Origin: Anaerolineae bacterium
Lineage (GTDB): Bacteria > Chloroflexota > Anaerolineae > 4572-78 > J111
Direction of reading: 5' to 3'
DNA: 12,087 nt
Assembly: GCA_020433785.1 (NCBI GenBank)
Contig: JAGRCC010000482.1
Span: 1 to 12,087, forward strand
The translations under genes were made by a program, and so were the position numbers. Below, one piece after another: positions 7,284 through 12,087 of this stretch (within the stretch, counting starts at the first letter, position 1; each line of letters opens with the position of its first letter). Under the pieces are notes generated by a model. That model was given only the letters and a program-made list of their open reading frames with translations. It did not search any database and was not told the DNA's origin.

Positions 7284-8451
7284 GGGCCGGCGCCTCCTGG
7301 AAGCGAGGATCGTGCAGGGCGACCAGCGGCTTCCGTTTCAATTGACGAATAAATAGTGACAGCCAAATGCCGCCCATACCAATGGGCATTAGAAAGTCCA
7401 GCCAGTGGATGTGGACGGTGTCATAAAAGGCAGGCATAATGTGCCAGAACAGATCGACTGAGCGCATAAACAGAATTAACAGCGCCAGCGGGAACATCAA
7501 TCGCAACATCCGCTTAAACGTGCGCGACATCAAGATCAAGAAGGGGAAGGCAAAATGAACGAAAATCAATAGCATCGCAAAATATTGCCACCCGCCGTCT
7601 GAGCGGACAACATACCAGGTAATCGTTTCCGGCAAATTGGCCGAATACAAGATCAAGAACTGCGAGAATGAGACATAAGCCCAGAATGAAACAAAAGCCA
7701 GCATAAAGTTCGACAAGTCGTTAAAGGTATTCGTTGTCATCACTTTTGGCATAGGTTCATGATCTTTGAGGTTTCGCCCGACCACAATTGAGAAGCAGAT
7801 GGCGCTGATGGCACAGCCGGCCAGATAAATGACGCCATAGATTGACGAGAACCAAAACGGCTGCAAGGACATCATCCAATCAAAAACGGCAAAGGTGGCG
7901 GTCAGCATAAACAGGATGATCCCGGCGGCGCTGAGCGCCTTAAATCGACTGACCGATCTGGGATCGAGCGAGGCATCTTGATCTTGTTTGGCCGACCATT
8001 GGTTGAGCAGATAAGCCAGGCACGTCCAGATGATGAAGTAGAGGACAGCCCGCGTAATAAAGAACGGCACATTAAGATAAGGCGTTTTGTGCTGGAGTAA
8101 GGCATATTCGGCCAGCATTTCCGGGTCCGTCCAAGAGAACAAATACGGCATACCGATAATGATCGGAATGACCAAGATGCCCATTAGGGGAATGGTCATC
8201 GCCCCGGCCTCTAAAAAGCGCCGGATCGAAAAGCCCCATCGTCCTCCGGCCAACTGATGGATCATGAGGATACCCAAACAGCCTAACGGGAACTGCAGCA
8301 CATACATATAGCCAAACAGGTAAGATTTATAAAACTGGGCGGGATCAATGAAGAACCCGGCAACGCTGATAGCGAGCGCAATGACCCCAACTACCAGTGC
8401 ATTTCGTGCAATTTGATTAGCGCGCGGCGGCAATATTTCTGTTTGATTCAT
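7276..8451 (-). CDS. actF: Alternative complex III membrane subunit ActF (NrfD-like)
   Basis: Integral membrane subunit of ACIII, 391 aa with about ten hydrophobic helices, a member of the NrfD/PsrC superfamily and a paralogue of ActC. Family-like segments include FDWMMSLQPFWFSSIYG (190-206), SFSQFLILYSANLPE (261-275) and the SVDLFWHIMP helix (331-340). A basic segment and an amphipathic cytosolic tail end the protein. In known ACIII structures ActF pairs with ActC; its role in proton movement is proposed in the literature but not shown by this sequence. No haem or Fe-S ligand pattern is present. The ATG is 2 nt after the actE stop with a weak GGTGG/TAGGA upstream, so coupling is likely. Confidence 0.9.
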   Translation of the reverse strand: MNQTEILPPRANQIARNALVVGVIALAISVAGFFIDPAQFYKSYLFGYMYVLQFPLGCLGILMIHQLAGGRWGFSIRRFLEAGAMTIPLMGILVIPIIIGMPYLFSWTDPEMLAEYALLQHKTPYLNVPFFITRAVLYFIIWTCLAYLLNQWSAKQDQDASLDPRSVSRFKALSAAGIILFMLTATFAVFDWMMSLQPFWFSSIYGVIYLAGCAISAICFSIVVGRNLKDHEPMPKVMTTNTFNDLSNFMLAFVSFWAYVSFSQFLILYSANLPETITWYVVRSDGGWQYFAMLLIFVHFAFPFLILMSRTFKRMLRLMFPLALLILFMRSVDLFWHIMPAFYDTVHIHWLDFLMPIGMGGIWLSLFIRQLKRKPLVALHDPRFQEAPAHG

Positions 8452-8453
8452 TC

Positions 8454-9068
8454 CTATTCCACCAATGATTCTATCTCTTGACGATCCTCATCCGGTAGTG
8501 AGTCCAGAGGAGCGTTTTGACTAAACTGTAAGGCGCGAATGTAGGCCACAATCGCCCAACGATCTTCCGGATGCACCCGCGCGGCATAGCTGTACATCAC
8601 CCCAAAACCATTGGTCATAACATCGTAGAAATAACCGTCGGGTTGGCTGCGCACCTGATCCGTGTGGAACGAATTGGGCTGTTTAAATCCGCGTTGAACC
8701 ACCATCCCTTGCCCATTGCCCACCAGACCGTGACACGGTGAGCAGTAGATGTTAAACCGCTCTTGACCCCGTAACAGCACCTCACGGTTAACTTCAATCG
8801 GGATGATGTCAATAAACTCACCATTTTGCCGGCCGGTATAAAAGGGTTCATCTGACATAAATTCGTACCACTCGCCCCGGGGAACCGTATTGGCCGGAGG
8901 TATTTGGGAGGCCCGGCGATTGTCAAACAGAGTACTCGCTGCTAGTGGTTTGAGTTTGGGTTGATCCCGCATGTGACGTCCGGGTATAAGATCACAACCC
9001 GAGGTCAGCAGGGCCAAAAATATCAGCAACGTTATCCCAAACAAGCTTTTATTTACAGTTTTTGACAT
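8454..9068 (-). CDS. actE: Alternative complex III mono-haem cytochrome c lipoprotein ActE
   Basis: A 204-aa c-type cytochrome. Residues 1-24 are a signal peptide ending in LLTSGC, with Cys25 the predicted lipidated residue, so the protein should sit on the outer face of the membrane. A single haem c site is seen: CSPCH (109-113), with Met158 in GFGVMYSYAARV as the likely axial ligand; RWAIVAYIRAL (about 171-181) is the usual C-terminal cytochrome helix. It should carry electrons from the multi-haem ActA subunit or the ACIII Fe-S clusters toward the haem domain of CoxB. The -3 lipobox residue is Thr, which is slightly atypical. The Shine-Dalgarno is weak (AAGG, about 11 nt upstream). The gap to actD is 67 bp with no clear signal. 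Confidence 0.93.
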   Translation of the reverse strand: MSKTVNKSLFGITLLIFLALLTSGCDLIPGRHMRDQPKLKPLAASTLFDNRRASQIPPANTVPRGEWYEFMSDEPFYTGRQNGEFIDIIPIEVNREVLLRGQERFNIYCSPCHGLVGNGQGMVVQRGFKQPNSFHTDQVRSQPDGYFYDVMTNGFGVMYSYAARVHPEDRWAIVAYIRALQFSQNAPLDSLPDEDRQEIESLVE

Positions 9069-9135
9069 TAACCGTCTACCTTAAGTTAATTTATTCGCAA
9101 AAAACCATCGACGACAGGCGACCATACTTACCACG

Positions 9136-9708
9136 CTAGTCATAGACGTTATCATCATCCTGATCAACTTCGTAAACCCCCTCCGGCTCAAGTCCTTCTA
9201 GAAAATCACGCGTCTTAACCATATCGAATTTGGGATCTGATTTCATAATGCACAGAAAGAACTTATCGCTTGAGGCCATTTCAAAGCGGGGCACGTTAAA
9301 AACCGGGTGATAGGGCTGCGGTAATTTATTCAAAAGAATCATTCCCAAAAAGCCAAGAACCCCGGCGCTAAGAATAGTCATCTCGAAGGTGACCACCATA
9401 AAGGCCGGCCAGGTATTCAGCGGACGCCCGGCAATATTGACCGGGTAAGCAATCACCGACACCCAATATTGGAGTAGAAACCCACCAATGCCGCCCATAA
9501 TCGCCGCCGCGCCAACAATAAACGGCACCCAATTCCACTTGAACCCCAACGCTGTCGGCAACCCGTGGACCGGAAAAGGCGTATAGGCATCCATTTTCCG
9601 ATAACCGGCCTCATAAGCCTGATGGGCCTTTTGAACCAATTCGTCCGGGTCGCTAAATTCAGCCATTAGCCCAAAAATCAGCGGGCCTTCACTTTTTGCT
9701 GCACTCAT
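9136..9708 (-). CDS. actD: Alternative complex III membrane subunit ActD (DUF3341)
   Basis: A 190-aa ACIII subunit of the DUF3341 family. The N-terminal part (about 10-55) is soluble with DPDELVQKAHQAYEAGYRKMDAYTPFPVHG-type family features, where the PFPVHGL segment (44-50) is strongly characteristic. Two membrane helices follow (about 60-84 and 100-127), then a PQPYHPVFNVPRF segment (130-142) and an acidic C-terminal domain ending in DQDDDNVYD. In solved ACIII complexes ActD lies beside ActC and contributes no cofactor; none is seen here. GGAGGAG lies just before the ATG and inside the 18-bp gap after the actC stop codon, so both genes are likely translated from one message. Confidence 0.93.
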   Translation of the reverse strand: MSAAKSEGPLIFGLMAEFSDPDELVQKAHQAYEAGYRKMDAYTPFPVHGLPTALGFKWNWVPFIVGAAAIMGGIGGFLLQYWVSVIAYPVNIAGRPLNTWPAFMVVTFEMTILSAGVLGFLGMILLNKLPQPYHPVFNVPRFEMASSDKFFLCIMKSDPKFDMVKTRDFLEGLEPEGVYEVDQDDDNVYD

Positions 9709-9726
9709 TAAAACTCTCCTCCCGCG

Positions 9727-11100
9727 CTAGTGGCCATGCTCGGTATTATGGATCAATTCTTGCATTTCAAATACGGAGATCATCGGCAAGGTTCGGACAA
9801 ACAGGAACAACAGGACGATGAACAATCCTATCGAGCCAATCAGCAGTGACCAGTCCCACGGGGTGGCAATAAACAACGCCCACGAGGACGGCAAGTAATC
9901 GGCGGTCAAACTGATGATCACAATCATAAACCGCTCCAACCACATCCCGGTATTGATAATCAGTGACAAAATGAACATCAACGTCATGTTAGTTCGCACC
10001 GATCTAAACCAGAGTAATTGAGGCGCCACCAGGTTACAAAAGACCAACAGGTACACAAAGGGGGCGTAATGCCCGGTAAACCGGTTCATAAACAGAAAGA
10101 GTTCATATATGCTGCCGCTATACCAGCCGGTAAAAGCTTCGGTGACATAACCATAGAAGACAACCAACCCGGTAGTGAGCAAAATCTTACCCATCACGTC
10201 AAAGTGACGCAGGGTGATCATATCCTCGATGTGGTAAAGCTTACGGATAGGAACGAGCAGGGTCACCACCATAGCGAAGCCGGAGAAAATCGCGCCGGCC
10301 ACAAAATAAGGCGGAAAGACCGTCGTCGACCAGCCTGGTACCTGTGCAATAGCGAAGTCAAAGCTAACCACCGTATGAACCGAGACCACCAGCGGTGTGG
10401 CGATGGCCGCCAGCAGCAGATACAACGCCTGGTGGTGATGCCAATGGCGGGACGATCCGCGCCAGCCCAAAGCTAACATGCCATAGACCATCTTTAGCAA
10501 AGGCACCTTGGCGCGATCACGCATACCGGCCAAATCCGGGATAAGACCGGTGTACCAAAAGACAGCCGAGATCGTCCCATAAGTCGAAACCGCGAAAACG
10601 TCCCAGGCCAACGCACTCCGAAACTGAGGCCACAGCCCAAAGGTGTTGGGATAAGGCAGCAGCCAGAAGAACAACCAGGGCCGCCCTAAGTGCAGAATGG
10701 GATATAACCCGGCGCAAACCACGGCAAACAGCGTCATGGCTTCGGCAAAGCGGTTGATCGATGTCCGCCAATCTTGACGGAACAGAAACAAAATGGCCGA
10801 AATCAGCGTCCCGGCGTGCCCAATCCCAATCCACCAGACGAAGGTTACAATGGCAAACCCCCAGCCCACCGGAATGTTGATCCCCCAGACGCCGACCCCA
10901 TAGGCAAACAGATAGGCGATAGAAATCAGATACATCATCAGCAAAATGGAGCCGCTGCCAAACGCGACAAACCAGCCCAGAGGGGTTCTGATATCCAGAA
11001 CAATATTGCTGATCTTTTCGCTAACCGACCGGTACGTATGACCCGGTTCTACCACAGGCAGGTCACCACCGATGGGTTTTTCAGTTTGTCCTAGCTGCAT
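9727..11100 (-). CDS. actC: Alternative complex III quinol-binding membrane subunit ActC (NrfD/PsrC family)
   Basis: Main membrane subunit of ACIII, 457 aa with about ten helices. In the family it forms the quinol site next to the [3Fe-4S] cluster of ActB and may take part in proton transfer. Conserved-looking features include WWIGIGHAGTLISAILFLFR (89-108), LHLGRPWLFFWLLPYP (136-151), LAWDVFAVSTY (164-174), VVSVHTVVSFDFA (238-250) and NTGMWLERFMIV (383-394). A His-rich stretch, RHWHHHQAL (218-226), lies at a helix start and is also known from homologues. AAGGAG is 7 nt upstream of the ATG. It follows actB after 51 bp and precedes actD by 18 bp. Confidence 0.95.
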   Translation of the reverse strand: MQLGQTEKPIGGDLPVVEPGHTYRSVSEKISNIVLDIRTPLGWFVAFGSGSILLMMYLISIAYLFAYGVGVWGINIPVGWGFAIVTFVWWIGIGHAGTLISAILFLFRQDWRTSINRFAEAMTLFAVVCAGLYPILHLGRPWLFFWLLPYPNTFGLWPQFRSALAWDVFAVSTYGTISAVFWYTGLIPDLAGMRDRAKVPLLKMVYGMLALGWRGSSRHWHHHQALYLLLAAIATPLVVSVHTVVSFDFAIAQVPGWSTTVFPPYFVAGAIFSGFAMVVTLLVPIRKLYHIEDMITLRHFDVMGKILLTTGLVVFYGYVTEAFTGWYSGSIYELFLFMNRFTGHYAPFVYLLVFCNLVAPQLLWFRSVRTNMTLMFILSLIINTGMWLERFMIVIISLTADYLPSSWALFIATPWDWSLLIGSIGLFIVLLFLFVRTLPMISVFEMQELIHNTEHGH

Positions 11101-11151
11101 AGATTTACTCCTTGACAGGACCAGAAGTGAATTTTAACCAACATGCTTTGA

Positions 11152-12087
11152 CTATCCGTGTCCATTATCTTCGTGTGCATTCGGATCTTCCAACTCAGGA
11201 TTGGGATTGGTAAACTTCGCCAGGTAGGTGGTTCGGGGGCGCGTACCCAATTCGGTTAATACCCCATAATTTTGGGGCTGCGCTTTCAGCTTCGCCACTT
11301 CGCTGTCGGGGTCGTTGATATCGCCAAAGTAGATTGCCTTAGTAGGGCAAGCGCCCTGGCAGGCCGATATAACCTCACCATCCGCAATACGCCGGTCTTC
11401 AATTTTAGCTCGAATCCGCGCTTCGCTGATGCGCTGAACACAGTAGGTACACTTCTCCATCACCCCGCGCACCCGTACCGAAACATCGGGGTTACGCTGA
11501 CCTTTCAGGCTCTCCGTCGTATAATCGACAAAATCAAGGAAGTTGAACCGGCGCACTTTGTAGGGACAGTTGTTTGAACAGTAGCGGGTACCCACGCAGC
11601 GGTTATAGACCATAACGTTCAGCCCTTCCGCATCATGCACCGTGGCGCCTACCGGGCAGACCAACTCGCACGGGGCTTGTTCGCAGTGCTGGCACAGCAT
11701 CGGCTGGTTGAGCGGCTGCGGGTTATCCAACTCCCCTTCAAAATAACTATCGATCCGCATCCATTGCATTTCCCGGCCTACCAACACCTGATCTTTACCG
11801 ACCACCGGAATATTATTCTCCGCCTGGCACGCGACCACGCAGGCGTTACAGCCGTTGCAGGTGTTCAGGTCAACAACCATCCCCCAGGCGTAGGAGTTAT
11901 ACTCCCAACCCGGCATCAGCGATGAATTAGGGTCAAAGGGGCCGTGCTCACCCATATGCTGAACGAACTCCGGATCTTCGCGGAAATGGTCGATGGTGCC
12001 GGTTCGCACCGGGTCGCGGCCTTCCATATTATAGTGGGTCTGCGTTGAAGCCAGTTTGTACCCCCGGCCAACTTGAGTTAACTCCGC
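11152..12087 (-). CDS. actB: Alternative complex III iron-sulfur subunit ActB, C-terminal part (cut by window edge)
   Basis: The reading frame stays open to the window edge, so the visible 311 aa are only the end of a longer ActB, whose N-terminal part in the family is a molybdopterin-oxidoreductase-like domain without the cofactor. An ATG at 12027 exists, but the preceding codons (ending THYN before MEGRDP) match the family, so it is internal. Fifteen ferredoxin-type cysteines are present: C77/80/83/87, C132/135/140/144, C164/170/174 and C213/216/243/247 of the fragment. The set of three fits three [4Fe-4S] clusters plus one [3Fe-4S], as known for ActB. It relays electrons from quinol oxidised at ActC to the haem subunits. 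ActA and the ActB front end are expected just outside the window. Confidence 0.95.
   Translation of the reverse strand, partial: AELTQVGRGYKLASTQTHYNMEGRDPVRTGTIDHFREDPEFVQHMGEHGPFDPNSSLMPGWEYNSYAWGMVVDLNTCNGCNACVVACQAENNIPVVGKDQVLVGREMQWMRIDSYFEGELDNPQPLNQPMLCQHCEQAPCELVCPVGATVHDAEGLNVMVYNRCVGTRYCSNNCPYKVRRFNFLDFVDYTTESLKGQRNPDVSVRVRGVMEKCTYCVQRISEARIRAKIEDRRIADGEVISACQGACPTKAIYFGDINDPDSEVAKLKAQPQNYGVLTELGTRPRTTYLAKFTNPNPELEDPNAHEDNGHG

Noticed and set aside
9069..9135. Possible internal promoter before actE
   Set aside because: The gap is AT-rich on one side, but no paired -35/-10 boxes with acceptable spacing were found.
10018..10476. Plus-strand ORF of 152 codons
   Set aside because: It is antisense to actC, whose frame is clearly coding; there is no recognisable domain.
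1..12087. CRISPR arrays, tRNA/rRNA genes, insertion sequences, phage or defence genes
   Set aside because: No regularly spaced repeats, tRNA cloverleaf, terminal inverted repeats or transposase frames were seen; the window is almost fully covered by respiratory and transport genes.

Overview
All genes in this window lie on the minus strand and read from high to low coordinates. They form one aerobic electron-transfer cluster: the end of alternative complex III (ACIII: ActB C-terminus, ActC, ActD, ActE, ActF), a small unrecognised membrane protein, an SCO-type copper chaperone, and the four subunits of a caa3-type cytochrome c oxidase (CoxB, CoxA, CoxC, CoxD). A Rho-independent terminator closes the cox genes. 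After it comes a separately transcribed CPA2/KefC-like cation:proton antiporter with an NAD-binding RCK domain.

The organism is a bacterium that respires oxygen through ACIII instead of a cytochrome bc1 complex. ACIII followed directly by SCO and caa3 genes is typical of Chloroflexota and is also found in Rhodothermota/Bacteroidota, Acidobacteriota and others. Protein style and gene order make me favour a Chloroflexota (Anaerolineae/Caldilineae-like) member, but this is an inference without a phylogeny. Base composition is mixed: lines within the antiporter look clearly richer in GC than lines within coxC and coxD.

Layout from the right edge leftwards: actB (partial, 12087-11152), actC (11100-9727), actD (9708-9136), actE (9068-8454), actF (8451-7276), small TM protein (7283-6870, overlapping actF by 8 bp), sco (6831-5983), coxB (5908-4979), coxA (4903-3275), coxC (3273-2629, TTG start), coxD (2626-2306), terminator (2277-2243), promoter (2221-2193), antiporter (2117-114), then 113 bp with nothing recognisable. 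No gene-free stretch exceeds 300 bp. The larger plus-strand ORFs are antisense shadows of these genes.

Working together: ACIII oxidises quinol at the membrane and passes electrons through its Fe-S protein and c-type cytochromes, including the lipoprotein ActE. These can feed the cytochrome c domain fused to CoxB, then CuA, heme a and the heme a3/CuB site in CoxA, with proton pumping. SCO would metallate CuA. The cluster is a known arrangement rather than a new system. The items most worth a second look are a putative leaderless internal promoter at sco, the uncharacterised small protein between actF and sco, the TTG start of coxC, and the A2-type proton-channel signature of CoxA.
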